A stretch of DNA of 64,000 nt from contig NZ_AEYE02000038.1 in the NCBI RefSeq assembly GCF_000298315.2, forward strand, positions 124,001 through 188,000, read 5' to 3'. Numbering within the stretch: the stretch's first letter is position 1; the number at the start of each line of letters is the position of its first letter. The position numbers and the translations under genes are program-made. The stretch comes from Rhizobium grahamii CCGE 502 (GTDB taxonomy: Bacteria > Pseudomonadota > Alphaproteobacteria > Rhizobiales > Rhizobiaceae). This document shows, one piece after another, positions 26,667 through 34,979 of the stretch. Under the pieces are notes generated by a model. The model was not told where the DNA came from and searched no databases. It saw nothing but the letters and a program-made list of their open reading frames with translations.

Positions 26667-26997
26667 GATTTCTCCTCCTATATCTCCCAAAGGCGGCTCC
26701 ATTCCGCCTGTCAAGGAACGAGCCCTTGAATGATTGTCACGGTAATCCCGGCTCTGATGCCGGTCCAATATCATTTTGCTACGAGCCGATACCGGACTAC
26801 TATGGCTGTCTCTAATCCCTCACGCAGATCAGATTAGCGGCAAGATAGCGCGCCCTTGCAATGGGGGACGGCGAATGATCAGTTCAAGAGACCGTGCAGA
26901 GTAAGTCAGCGGCTCCATCTCAGCCGATAGCAGGTGGGGATGGTTAGGGAAGCTTAGCGCGGGGCAGACGAGTCGATCGCCTGAAAAGCACCTCTTG
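26667..26997. other. Non-coding stretch upstream of the YdhR-like gene
   Basis: No gene or clear site is seen here apart from the ribosome site of the YdhR-like gene at its left edge. A promoter for that gene is expected. Confidence 0.4.
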
Positions 26998-27038
26998 CAG
27001 CGGCGCCGCGAAAGCCTACTGCTTCCGCGGCGCCGCTG
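26998..27038 (-). terminator. Strong hairpin just downstream of the secreted-repeat protein gene
   Basis: A 13-bp perfect stem (CAGCGGCGCCGCG with its complement) continues, after one mismatch, as AAGC/GCTT around the loop CTACT. It begins 5 bases after the stop codon at 27043 on the minus strand. The stability and position fit a transcription terminator, although the T run is poor. Confidence 0.6.
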
Positions 27039-27042
27039 GAAA

Positions 27043-27417
27043 TCAAGGCTTGGCTGCGTCCCAAACGCCACCGACGCCATCGCCGGTGACATCGCCTTGC
27101 TTGGCGTCCTTGGACCAATAATAGAGCGGCTTACCGTCCTTTGCCCACTGCTTCGTGCCGTCTTTTCGGGTCAGGATCGAGTAGGCACCGTGACCCTTGG
27201 CGCTGGCCGCAGCAATAGCCGGGAGCCAGTTCTGCGCGCATTCATCGTAGCAATTCGAGGTTCCCGCTTCGTCCTTCTTGAAGGTATAAAGCGTCCGGCC
27301 CTTTTCGCCGGAAAGGACCACGCCTTTTTCGGTCTTGACCACCTTGAAGGGAGTAGCGGCGAAGACGATACCGGTCATCGAGGCCAAAAGGATCGGTACA
27401 AGAATGAGTCCTTTCAT
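27043..27417 (-). CDS. Secreted repeat protein of the COG4315 lipoprotein-like family
   Basis: A 124-residue exported protein. A signal peptide (MKGLILVPILLASMTGIVFA) is followed by two repeats typical of COG4315: GRTLYTFKKDEAGTSNCYDE with CAQNWLP, and GKPLYYWSKDAKQGDVTGDG with a final GGVWDAAKP. The family is of unknown function and periplasmic or membrane-attached; here there is no lipobox cysteine. GGAGATCATC precedes the ATG at 27417. It ends 5 bp before a strong hairpin and lies 26 bp downstream of the YbhB-like gene. Confidence 0.82.
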   Translation of the reverse strand: MKGLILVPILLASMTGIVFAATPFKVVKTEKGVVLSGEKGRTLYTFKKDEAGTSNCYDECAQNWLPAIAAASAKGHGAYSILTRKDGTKQWAKDGKPLYYWSKDAKQGDVTGDGVGGVWDAAKP

Positions 27418-27443
27418 GATGATCTCCAAAATCTAATGTCTGA

Positions 27444-28073
27444 TTAGCGGCCGTAGGCGGCTGTGAAGGAGGCCTTGCCGAGCAATTTGTCGCCGAGGCC
27501 CTTGTTCAGCACGAAGCCATGCAGCGCCGCCGTGCCCGTTTTCGGAACGCCCGCGGCCGCGTCGATATCATCGACGGCCAGCGCGTAAAGCGAGAATTCG
27601 TACCTGTGCGGCTTGTCGCCGACGGGCGGGCATGGGCCACCATAGTTGCCATTGCCGCCGGTTGCACCGGTGTCATGGTAGTCGTTGACGCCGCCATAGG
27701 CGCCTGCCGGCAGATTTGCCGGTGCATTGCCAGCACCTTCGACCAGCTCAGTGACATTGGCGGGAATATTATAGACCGTCCAATGCCAGAAACCGCTGCC
27801 GGTGGGCGCATCCGGGTCATACACTTGCAACACGAACGACTTGGTGCCCGCCGGCGCGTTTTTCCATTGCAGGGCGGGTGAGATATTCCCGCCCTTGCAG
27901 CCAAAGCCATTGAGGACGAATTTGTTGTCGATCTTGCCACCAGGCGTAATGTCAGGGCTCGAAAGCTCAAACTTATCTGACGAACCGGCGACGGCCGGCA
28001 CCGAGGCAAGGCCGCTTGCGCCCACAAGGAGGGCGGCAAGCAGTGAGAAGCGGGTAAATAGTTTCATGGTCAT
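27444..28073 (-). CDS. YbhB/YbcL-family (PEBP, Raf kinase inhibitor-like) protein
   Basis: A 209-residue PEBP-family protein with a signal peptide (LAALLVGASGLASVPAVAGS). The fold is marked by FELSSPDITPGGKIDNKFVL, NGFGCKGGNISPALQWKNAP, the ligand-pocket stretch DPDAPTGSGFWHWTVYNIPA and GGPCPPVGDKPHRYEFSLYA. These proteins bind anions or phospholipid head groups; the bacterial role is not settled. It lies in a small minus-strand set with the monooxygenase at 28119 and the repeat protein at 27043, all divergent from the GlxA-like regulator. Confidence 0.87.
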   Translation of the reverse strand: MTMKLFTRFSLLAALLVGASGLASVPAVAGSSDKFELSSPDITPGGKIDNKFVLNGFGCKGGNISPALQWKNAPAGTKSFVLQVYDPDAPTGSGFWHWTVYNIPANVTELVEGAGNAPANLPAGAYGGVNDYHDTGATGGNGNYGGPCPPVGDKPHRYEFSLYALAVDDIDAAAGVPKTGTAALHGFVLNKGLGDKLLGKASFTAAYGR

Positions 28074-28118
28074 GTGATTGCTTTCAAAGAAATTGGCCGA
28101 GTGTCTTCGGCTCGATGG

Positions 28119-28430
28119 TCAGTTTGCGGTCGTTTGGTTTTTCAGGCCCAACACCTGGATCAGCTCGATGGCGGGTGCCACAGCAAAGAGATCCGGTGCC
28201 TTTGCCATCAGGGTTTGTGCGATCGGGCCGGACAGGTGGTCCTGCCGTGCCTTCTCGTCGTGGAACGCGTCGAAGATGCCGAATGTCGTGTTCGACAGTC
28301 GCAATGCGAACCAGATAGGGGTTGAGCCCTCATCTTTAGCCAATTCGAGCGCGGCTTTCAGGAACGCTTCGACATCAGCCTCTTTGCCGGGTTTGGCTTC
28401 GAGGCGGGCAAACAGGGCGTACTGGATCAT
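28119..28430 (-). CDS. Antibiotic biosynthesis monooxygenase (ABM) domain protein
   Basis: A 103-residue single-domain ABM/quinol monooxygenase-like protein: MIQYALFARLEAKPGKEADV, STPIWFALRLSNTTFGIFDA and FHDEKARQDHLSGPIAQTLM. It probably works as a cofactor-free oxygenase dimer in the cytoplasm. It is the first of three genes reading away from the GlxA-like regulator at 28537, with about 100 bp between, so it is a likely target of that regulator. Confidence 0.83.
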   Translation of the reverse strand: MIQYALFARLEAKPGKEADVEAFLKAALELAKDEGSTPIWFALRLSNTTFGIFDAFHDEKARQDHLSGPIAQTLMAKAPDLFAVAPAIELIQVLGLKNQTTAN

Positions 28431-28536
28431 GGGTTAACTCCTTCACTCGGTGTCGGACAGCCGACGAGAGGGACATTAGGTCCCGCAATCTTCAAACGGT
28501 ATTGCCGCAAATGACTTTTTCGATATCATAAGCGCC

Positions 28537-29505
28537 ATGAAGATCGTTGTCCTTGCCCACAACAACGTATTCGACACCGGTTTGGCAGCAGTGCTCGACA
28601 CCCTTGGCACAGCAAACGAATTGGCCGAGCTGGAATCATTTCCGGTTCCCCGGTTCGAGTGCGTCGTCGCCGGCGTCAGAGACACTGTGCAAACCTCTCT
28701 CGGTCTGACCGTACCCGTCCAACCGGCGGTCAACATCCGGCAGCCTGACTGGGTAATTGTCCCGGCGCTCGGCACCAAGATGCCGGAGCCATTGATCGGA
28801 GTATTGGACGGCCGCGAGGCGCAGGACGCCGCCGAACAACTGCGGGTCTGGCACGGTCATGGAGTGCGGATCGGCGCGGCATGCATCGGCACGTTTCTCC
28901 TGGCTGAGTCGGGCCTTTTGTCTGGGCACGAGGCGACGACGGCCTGGTGGTTAGGGCCGCTCTTTCGTCAACGCTATCCTGAAGTCCGGCTCGATGAACA
29001 ACGCATGTTGGTTCCATCAGGTGACGTCGTCACTGCCGGCGCTGCAATGGGGCACCTAGAGCTCGCCCTGTGGCTAGTGCGCCAGACGAGTCCGGCACTG
29101 GCCGATATGGTGGCACGCTACCTCCTCGTCGATACAAGGCCGTCGCAAGCCCCTTACATGATCCCGATGCACCTGGCCACCGCCGATCCGCTTGTCCAGC
29201 ACTTCGAACGTTGGGCGCGTGGCCGTTTGCACGAAGGTTTCTCTCTCGACGTAGCGGCGGACGCCCTGCATGTCAGCAAAAGAACCCTCCAGCGGCGCAT
29301 GGAAGCTGTGCTCGGGAAATCGCCGCTATCGTATTTCCAAGACCTGCGGGTTGAGAGAGCGGTTCACCTTTTGCGCACCAGCCGCAAGGATATGGACGCG
29401 ATTGCCGCCGAAGTGGGATACGCCGACGGGGTGACCTTGCGCACTCTCATACGGCGGCGGCTGGGTCGCGGTGTGCGCGAGCTGCGGACTGTTTATGATC
29501 CCTGA
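28537..29505 (+). CDS. GlxA-family AraC-type transcriptional regulator
   Basis: A 322-residue regulator with an N-terminal DJ-1/PfpI-like domain and a C-terminal AraC helix-turn-helix pair. The nucleophile-elbow cysteine is in VRIGAACIGTFLLAESGLLS. The DNA-binding part has SLDVAADALHVSKRTLQRRM and AIAAEVGYADGVTLRTLIRR. Such regulators often sense amides or reactive compounds. It is divergent from the ABM monooxygenase, YbhB-like and repeat-protein genes, the probable targets. Confidence 0.87.
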   Translation: MKIVVLAHNNVFDTGLAAVLDTLGTANELAELESFPVPRFECVVAGVRDTVQTSLGLTVPVQPAVNIRQPDWVIVPALGTKMPEPLIGVLDGREAQDAAEQLRVWHGHGVRIGAACIGTFLLAESGLLSGHEATTAWWLGPLFRQRYPEVRLDEQRMLVPSGDVVTAGAAMGHLELALWLVRQTSPALADMVARYLLVDTRPSQAPYMIPMHLATADPLVQHFERWARGRLHEGFSLDVAADALHVSKRTLQRRMEAVLGKSPLSYFQDLRVERAVHLLRTSRKDMDAIAAEVGYADGVTLRTLIRRRLGRGVRELRTVYDP

Positions 29506-29514
29506 GCGAGAGGG

Positions 29515-29760
29515 AGGAATGCCGCGCCCGATCTCTCTGCGTAACGCCCCGCATCGACAGGCGCGGTTCGGGTCCCTCCTTCAGAAGCCTCCCCGGTCCT
29601 CCCCCTCGGCCAGCACGACGATGTCGTCGATTAATGCCTAGAATTCCGGAGTGCTGACGCGTTCGCTCGGCACGGCGATAATCGACACGATCGCGCCATG
29701 GCGCGAGACGATAGGGCTCCAGCGGCAGGACAGCCCGTTGAGGTCATGCCGCCCAGGAGC
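29515..29760 (-). pseudogene. Short remnant resembling a DUF3095 protein C-terminus
   Basis: On the minus strand the reading DLNGLSCRWSPIVSRHGAIV, then VSIIAVPSERVSTPEF, a stop, ALIDDIVVLAEGEDRGG and a second stop resembles the C-terminal wording of DUF3095 proteins. It is interrupted by stops and joined at about 29760 to an IS66 fragment. The family call comes from memory of the consensus and is tentative. Confidence 0.3.
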
Positions 29761-30002
29761 TCTCGGCGTCCGGCAAGGTGACCGGTGAGATGCGCGACAG
29801 TTTCGCCCGCTCGGCCCGAAGCCAACACTCAAGCGCATCGACGATTGGCCGACTTTCCTGGCGCCGCAGCAAGCGTTCGTCTGCAAGTCAGTCGATCTCA
29901 CGTCAGACATCGAACAGAGCGTCGTTGCGTTTGACCGCCTTAAGCCCGATCGGCGAGTTGGTGGCAATGTTCGCGAGCACGAAGATGAGATGACCGGTTC
30001 CG
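29760..30002 (-). mobile_element. IS66 TnpC fragment (3' exon side of the group II intron)
   Basis: The minus strand reads HLIFVLANIATNSPIGLKAV then KRNDALFDV, a stop, and in other frames RPIVDALECWLRAERAKLSR. This is the middle of an IS66 TnpC transposase. The upstream half of the same gene appears at 34000-34310, so the intron and everything between them were inserted into one TnpC copy. Confidence 0.68.
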
Positions 30003-31597
30003 GTAGGGACGATGGTTGCCCATCGCCCCCCGGCCAGATCCGTACGTGCGGAACTACCGCATACGGCTGTTTTGACGGTGAGCCGAGCATCTGGATGGGG
30101 ATGCACCAGCCGGCATGGCGGCAGGTATTTGCGAAGCAGTCTCTGGAAACGCTCCCAAGACAGGCGGTTTCGTTGGCTTCGACGCATCAAAGCGTGTCGC
30201 CAAGCGCGACCGACTTCCCAGCGGAACCCACCCAATCTTCGTAGATTGCCGGGAACCGCATGGTAGTTCAAATACCCCTGTAACACTTGCCGTAGCCACC
30301 GACCTACTACTGCCACCGGTTCATGGCGTCGTCGCATTAGCGTTCCTCGAATGGCCTCCAGCGTCGTGCGCATGCGCTTCTTGATCGTCAGACGGACAAT
30401 CTTGAAGCCTCCATCATTGCGCCGCCTGCCACAGCAATGTGTGAATCCCAGAAAGTCGAAGGTCTCTGGCTTGCGGATACCACGCTCCCGGCAGTTTCTC
30501 GCAGCATACCGCCCAAAGCGTATTAGCCGCGTCTTTTCCGGGTGTAGCTGCAAACCAAACTGAGCGAGACGCTCCCGCAATGCTTGCAGGAAGCGCTGCG
30601 CCTCTCCTTCGTACTGGAGCCCAATTACGCTGTCGTCGGCATATCGTACAATGATCACGTCGCCTTTGGCATCTCGAGTACGCCATTGCTGGACCCATAA
30701 ATCCAATGCGTAATGCAGATAGATATTCGATAGCACTGGGCTGATTACAGAGCCCTGAGGAGTTCCTCGCGTTGATGCAACGCGACGGCCATCCTCAATC
30801 GTGCCCGCTTTCAACCATTTGTGGATCAGACGTATCAGCCGGCGGTCACCCACTCGATGCGACAGGAAACGAACCATCCACTCGTGATCGATTTCATCGT
30901 AAAACGAGCGAATATCCGCATCCAGTATCCAGTTGATTTTCCGCTTGTCGATCCCAACCCACAAGGCGTCCAGCGCGTCATGCTGTCCCCTTCCTTGCCG
31001 GAACCCGTATGAGAAGCCGAGGAAGTCCTGTTCATAGATCGCGTTCAGAACCGTGGACACGGCCATCTGCACGACTTTTTCTTCCAACGCTGCAATGCCG
31101 AGAGGACGGAGTCTTCCGTCATTCTTCGGAATGTAGACCCGTCGGGACGGTTGTGCACGATATGCACCGGATTGAATCTCCCGGTGCAGTTCGTGCACGC
31201 GCCCTTCGAGGGTCTTCTCATAGTCGTACCACGTCACCCCATCCACACCGCTTGCCGCTTGCTTGCGAAGCGCATGGAAGCTCTTCACCAATAGCGCCGG
31301 AGTGATGTGGTGCATCAGCGCCGTGAAACGCATCTTCGGGTCCCGTTTGGCGGCTTCCCGTACGCCCTCGATCCCCATCGAAGCGTGTTTGATCCGGCTC
31401 TGGGTCCGGTACGCTGGGGTTTCGATGACGTTCCCTCCGATTACACCCCTTCCCTCCATTGCCTCCGCAGGATCATCTCCCTTGTTCGGCAACTTCTCCG
31501 GTACTATGGGCGTATCCGACTTCTCATCAGCGTCGATGACTGGATTGTGGTCAAAGACCTTCCCAGCCCCGTCCAGTAGATTGCTCCGGATATGCAC
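29903..31597 (-). CDS. ltrA: Group II intron-encoded reverse transcriptase/maturase (intron 5' truncated)
   Basis: The protein has the RT palm blocks (SGVDGVTWYDYEKTLEGRV, VYIPKNDGRLRPLGIAALEE, YGFRQGRGQHDALDAL, RGTPQGSVISPVLSNIYLHY, the catalytic IIVRYADDSVIG) and a maturase X domain (LRQVLQGYLNYHAVPGNLRR). A GTG at 31597 is a possible start, but related proteins begin near DADEKSDTPIVPEKLPNK. The frame lacks a stop before intron domain V and runs on through the intron end into the IS66 exon, ending at 29903. Because intron domains I-III are missing, the intron RNA cannot self-splice, even if the protein is made. Confidence 0.8.
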   Translation of the reverse strand: MHIRSNLLDGAGKVFDHNPVIDADEKSDTPIVPEKLPNKGDDPAEAMEGRGVIGGNVIETPAYRTQSRIKHASMGIEGVREAAKRDPKMRFTALMHHITPALLVKSFHALRKQAASGVDGVTWYDYEKTLEGRVHELHREIQSGAYRAQPSRRVYIPKNDGRLRPLGIAALEEKVVQMAVSTVLNAIYEQDFLGFSYGFRQGRGQHDALDALWVGIDKRKINWILDADIRSFYDEIDHEWMVRFLSHRVGDRRLIRLIHKWLKAGTIEDGRRVASTRGTPQGSVISPVLSNIYLHYALDLWVQQWRTRDAKGDVIIVRYADDSVIGLQYEGEAQRFLQALRERLAQFGLQLHPEKTRLIRFGRYAARNCRERGIRKPETFDFLGFTHCCGRRRNDGGFKIVRLTIKKRMRTTLEAIRGTLMRRRHEPVAVVGRWLRQVLQGYLNYHAVPGNLRRLGGFRWEVGRAWRHALMRRSQRNRLSWERFQRLLRKYLPPCRLVHPHPDARLTVKTAVCGSSARTDLAGGRWATIVPTGTGHLIFVLANIATNSPIGLKAVKRNDALFDV

Positions 31598-31600
31598 TCG
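30003..31600 (-). mobile_element. 5'-truncated group II intron inserted in IS66 TnpC
   Basis: On the minus strand a domain V helix is readable at about 30037-30070 (AGCCGTATGCGG, loop TAGTT, CCGCACGTACGGAT), followed by a domain VI-like hairpin and an end at CCCTAC (30003). Upstream of the RT gene only about 60-100 bases remain, where an intact intron needs roughly 500 bases for domains I-III; IS66 tnpA sequence begins there instead. The left flank is the TnpC 3' exon. Confidence 0.72.
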
Positions 31601-31604
31601 TCTT

Positions 31605-31771
31605 CTGCCCGCGGTCGACTGACGAAGGCGGAGCCGATCGGCAAACGTTCTCATGCATCCAAGGTGAGCGCGCTGCTGCCGAACGGGGTCAGTCTGACGG
31701 TGGAATGCAGCGATGTCGATGGACTGGCGGCGATCATAGGAGCGTTGGGTCATGTTCAGACTGGGCGCTGA
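31605..31771 (+). pseudogene. IS66 tnpA, C-terminal fragment
   Basis: The frame ending at the TGA 31769-31771 reads KRSHASKVSALLPNGVSL and DVDGLAAIIGALGHVQTG, the C-terminal end of an IS66 TnpA/Orf1. The start and the helix-turn-helix part are lost at the junction with the group II intron near 31600. The tnpB start lies within its last codons, as in complete IS66 elements. Confidence 0.7.
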
Positions 31772-32105
31772 CCTCAAGGTCTACCTCCATCGGGAGCCGA
31801 TCGACTTCCGCGCGGGCATCAACAGCCTTGCTGTCCTGGTGCAGGAGGTGATGGAGCTCGATCCCTTTGCTCCCGCGGTCTTTGCCTTTTGCAATCGCCG
31901 TCGTGACCGGATGAAACTATTGTTCTTTGACCGGTCCGGTTTTGTGATGGTCCTGAAGCGGTTGACCGAGGACAAGTTCAGATGGCCCCGCCGCGAGGTG
32001 CCGGTCGTTGTGCTGACGACAGAACAGCTTCACTGGATTCTCGACGGCATTGATATCGACGCGATGATCCGCCATCCGATGCGGCAATATCAGATCGCCG
32101 GTTGA
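31752..32105 (+). CDS. tnpB: IS66 accessory protein TnpB
   Basis: A complete 117-residue TnpB of IS66: YLHREPIDFRAGINSLAVLV, AVFAFCNRRRDRMKLLFFDR, FVMVLKRLTEDKFRWP and LHWILDGIDIDAM. TnpB is needed with TnpA and TnpC for IS66 movement, but its own activity is not known. It overlaps the tnpA tail and precedes tnpC by 53 bases. Confidence 0.92.
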   Translation: MFRLGADLKVYLHREPIDFRAGINSLAVLVQEVMELDPFAPAVFAFCNRRRDRMKLLFFDRSGFVMVLKRLTEDKFRWPRREVPVVVLTTEQLHWILDGIDIDAMIRHPMRQYQIAG

Positions 32106-32158
32106 AGGTGGCGAATTGAACTATCGACGCAAAGGGGCGGTTCAGATTCAAGAATCGG

Positions 32159-33742
32159 ATGGTACGAGCCGGCGATCCTGATATTGCAGTGCTGATGGCG
32201 CAGTTGGCGGCAAATGCTGCCGAAATCGCTGCGCTCAAAGCCGAGAAGGAAGCGCTCTCGCTACGGGTCGTCAAGCTGGAAGAGGAGCTGGCACTGGCAA
32301 AGCTGCATCGCTTTGCCCCGCGCAGCGAAAAGCACATTGATCGCCTCTTCAACGAAGCCGAAGAGGCCGCGGACGAGGATGATCGTGATTACGGCGATGA
32401 CGTCGCCGATCTCCCGGATACGGGCTTGCCGACGGTCGATAGCGCGGCGGGTAAAAGCGGGGACGCAGACCTCTGCCGGAGGACCTGCCACGCGAGCGTG
32501 TCGAATATGACCTCCCCGACGATCAGAAGGCTTGTCCCTGCTCAGATGCATCGCATGGGCGAGGCCGTTACCGAACAGCTCCATATCGAGGTCAAGGCAA
32601 AGGTCCTGCAGAATGTCCGGTTCAAGTACGCTTGCCGCCATTGCGACCGCACCGGGATCAACACGCCGGTCGTGATCGCGCCTATGCCGAAGCAGCCCCT
32701 GCCAGGCAGTATCGCTACCGCCTCGACCCTAGCCTTCGCGCTCGTCCACAAGTACGTCGATGGCACACCGCTCTACCGCGTGGCGCAAACATTCGAGCGT
32801 GCTGGTGTTCCGATCAGCCGCGGCGCTCTCGCTCACTGGGTGATCGGCTCAAGCGAGAAGCATCTGCACCGCATCTATGATGCGCTGAAACTGCGGCTTA
32901 GATTACAGCCTCTCATTCATGGCGATGAGACGACGGTTCAGGTCCTGAAGGAAAAGGACAAGGAGGCCACCAGCACATCGTACATGTGGGCCTACCGGAG
33001 TGGCGAGGATAGTGACCAGCCGATTGTGCTGCTCGACTACCAGCCGGGCCGCGGCCAGATTTACCCTCAGACCTTCCTGGGTGATTATCGCGGCATATTG
33101 GTGAGCGATGGCTACACAGCCTGGCGCACATTACATGGCGCAACCCACGTCGGATGCATGGCTCACTCCAGGCGGCGCTTCGTTGATGCCCTCAAGGCGA
33201 GAAAGAATGGCGGAGGCCCGCCGGAGCAAGCTCTCAGGTTCTTCGAGCAGCTCTACCGGATCGACAGGCAGGCGCGAGAGATAAAGCCCGAAGTTGGTGA
33301 AACGCAGGCCGACCGCATTCACCGCTTGCGGCAGCAGCATAGTTTGCCTGTCCTGAACGCTCTAAAGACGTGGCTCGATAACATCGCCCCGAAAGTTGTG
33401 CCGGATACCAAGCTCGGCGACGCCGTGTCCTACACATTGAACCAATGGGATTATCTGACCCGTTACGCCAGCGACGGCAGGATGCCGATCGATAACAACA
33501 TTCTGGAACGCGACATCAGAGTTTTTGCGACCGGAAGGAAATCGTGGCTGTTCAGCGACACGGTTGACGGAGCCAAGGCCAGCGCAGTGATCTATAGTTT
33601 GATGCTGACATGCCGCGCCTGTGGCGTCGACCCACTCACCTGGCTCCGCCACGTGCTCACTGAGTTGCCGAAGCGCGACGAAGCGGCCGACATCGGCGAC
33701 CTGCTACCGTTCAACTTCTCCAAAACCACTACGGCCATATAG
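32159..33742 (+). CDS. tnpC: IS66 transposase TnpC, with a locally scrambled zinc-finger region
   Basis: A 527-residue DDE transposase. An N-terminal coiled coil (AEIAALKAEKEALSLRVVKL) leads to the core with LIHGDETTVQVL (first Asp), VSDGYTAWRTLHGATHVGCM (second Asp) and RMPIDNNILERDIRVFATGR (Glu). Between about 32454 and 32545 the reading is unlike the family. A neighbouring frame gives the expected RGRRPLPEDLPRERVEYDLP and DDQKACPC there, so a one-base loss and a later larger loss cancel out and restore the frame at MHRMGEAVTEQLHIEVKAKV. The CPxCG zinc knuckle is therefore destroyed while the catalytic core is kept. Activity is doubtful. Confidence 0.85.
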   Translation: MVRAGDPDIAVLMAQLAANAAEIAALKAEKEALSLRVVKLEEELALAKLHRFAPRSEKHIDRLFNEAEEAADEDDRDYGDDVADLPDTGLPTVDSAAGKSGDADLCRRTCHASVSNMTSPTIRRLVPAQMHRMGEAVTEQLHIEVKAKVLQNVRFKYACRHCDRTGINTPVVIAPMPKQPLPGSIATASTLAFALVHKYVDGTPLYRVAQTFERAGVPISRGALAHWVIGSSEKHLHRIYDALKLRLRLQPLIHGDETTVQVLKEKDKEATSTSYMWAYRSGEDSDQPIVLLDYQPGRGQIYPQTFLGDYRGILVSDGYTAWRTLHGATHVGCMAHSRRRFVDALKARKNGGGPPEQALRFFEQLYRIDRQAREIKPEVGETQADRIHRLRQQHSLPVLNALKTWLDNIAPKVVPDTKLGDAVSYTLNQWDYLTRYASDGRMPIDNNILERDIRVFATGRKSWLFSDTVDGAKASAVIYSLMLTCRACGVDPLTWLRHVLTELPKRDEAADIGDLLPFNFSKTTTAI

Positions 33743-33809
33743 CGCCGGATATTCCTACCGATACGGGGCGATTCAGCGGTGCTGCAGCCGTCAATGCGCA
33801 TCGAAAATC

Positions 33810-33817
33810 GCGCTTAC
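33810..33817 (-). repeat. IS66 right terminal inverted repeat end
   Basis: The end of the element reads GCGCTTAC on the plus strand, that is GTAAGCGC on the other, typical of IS66-family tips. The repeat probably extends inward through the bases from about 33795. The matching left end is not present. Confidence 0.55.
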
Positions 33818-33899
33818 AGATGACCGTCTTACGCGATGTCGCAATGATAGCCCGCACTGTAGCCTCCATTTGCGCCGATCGCGCCTCACGCCAAGGAGG

Positions 33900-33998
33900 A
33901 TATTGTGATGCCTGTCATGCATTCATTGGACTGGACGTTCACAAGGACACCATTTCTGTCGCAGTCGCGGGCATCTTGTCGACACGACAGAAGCGGTA
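33900..33998 (+). pseudogene. IS110-family transposase, N-terminal fragment
   Basis: One frame reads HAFIGLDVHKDTISVAVAG, the DEDD-type start of IS110/IS116 transposases, then stops at about 33998. An AAGGAGG ribosome site precedes it, but the ATG is in a different frame, so even the start is broken. Confidence 0.6.
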
Positions 33999-33999
33999 A

Positions 34000-34310
34000 A
34001 GCGTGCAAGTGCGTCCAGCACAGCGCCTGTGTCAATGGACGGGAATCGCGGTCCGATTTGAATAGCAGTTATGGCCACCACAGGCGTTCGCCTACAGGAT
34101 ACCGGTGAAGGCCTTCAGATGGCGCTCGGGATGCTCTTGCCGCCGATCGCGCGAAGCGAGTAGAGTGCCGCTGCGGCGATTGTTCTCCGAACGGCCGGTC
34201 ATCCCTGACTAGGTCCAGATGCGGCCCGTATCGGTCTTGCCGCGGGCGAGGATCGGTGGTGTCCTCGCCATGCAGGCGCTCGGCGGCCACCATATGGCGG
34301 CTTCAGCGCC
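34000..34310 (-). mobile_element. IS66 TnpC fragment (5' exon side of the group II intron)
   Basis: On the minus strand, in shifting frames: MVAAERLHGEDTT, LARGKTDTGRIWT, VRDDRPFGEQSPQ, ASRDRRQEHPERHLKAFTGI and a CW-H motif from LTQALCWTH. This is the catalytic first half of an IS66 TnpC with several frameshifts and stops. Its continuation is at 29760-30002 on the other side of the intron. Confidence 0.65.
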
Positions 34311-34474
34311 GCGGCGCGGCCCCCTACCCGGTCGGCGGGTGTTTAGCTCGTTCATCGGTGGCTCTGATGAAACGCGAGGATGCCGTCGCGGACAGTCGGA
34401 CAGTATCTGCTGCATGATCATTGGCGAGGGCGATGTCACGTTATCGGCGCCTTACCGTTGGCGGATAATTCGGT

Positions 34475-34775
34475 TAAGATGAACGCATCGTCCATCAGCT
34501 ACAAGAACCACCGCTTTCCACCGCAGATCATCGCGCATGCGGTCTGGGCTATATTTCCGGTTTCCTTTAAGCCTCAGGGTTGGTCGTGGAAATGTTGTTG
34601 GAGCGCGGCAATGTTGTGTCTACGAAACGATACGGCGATGGGGTCACAAATTCGGGGCCGGTTACGCCAAACGGTTGCGTAGTAATCTACGTCGTCGGCG
34701 TATTTTAGCGCTCTGTGGTAGTCGTCGTGACCTTAGCTCTTTGTTCTTCCAGGATCAGGCGGGTAGGTTTAGAAA
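34475..34775 (+). pseudogene. IS6-family (IS26-like) transposase remnant
   Basis: The plus strand reads ISYKNHRFPPQIIAHAVW, then in the next frame LYFRFPLSLRV and VYETIRRWGHKFGAGYAKRL. This is the N-terminal part of an IS6-family transposase, broken by frameshifts and without the DDE core. Confidence 0.68.
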
Positions 34776-34979
34776 ACCGAGATGACAACTTCGTCCCCAT
34801 AACAGGACATTGCCCCCTGGGCGAGACGGCCGGAGCGCCGCGAGCCTGACTATGCTGCCTGGCACATTAGAATAATTCCAGCCATCCGGCGACCGATTCC
34901 CCCCAGGAACGGCAAGCCGCAGAGCGGAAGCAAAGCCGCAGCTTGCCTTGAGGGGCGCTTCCGTTATGCCTCTTGAGGA
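34776..34979. other. Non-coding stretch downstream of the RTX gene
   Basis: No gene seen. CGGAAGC near 34926 and GCTTCCG near 34961 can pair around a loop of more than 20 bases and might end transcription of the RTX gene on the minus strand. Confidence 0.3.

Larger units (their letters stand above)
31605..33817 (+). mobile_element. IS66-family element, left end truncated
   Basis: It contains the tnpA tail, intact tnpB and tnpC, and ends at the right terminus ...GCGCTTAC (33810-33817), the usual IS66 end (GTAAGCGC on the other strand). The left terminus and the start of tnpA are missing, replaced by the truncated group II intron. It lies inside the intron-split older IS66 copy of opposite orientation. 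Confidence 0.75.
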
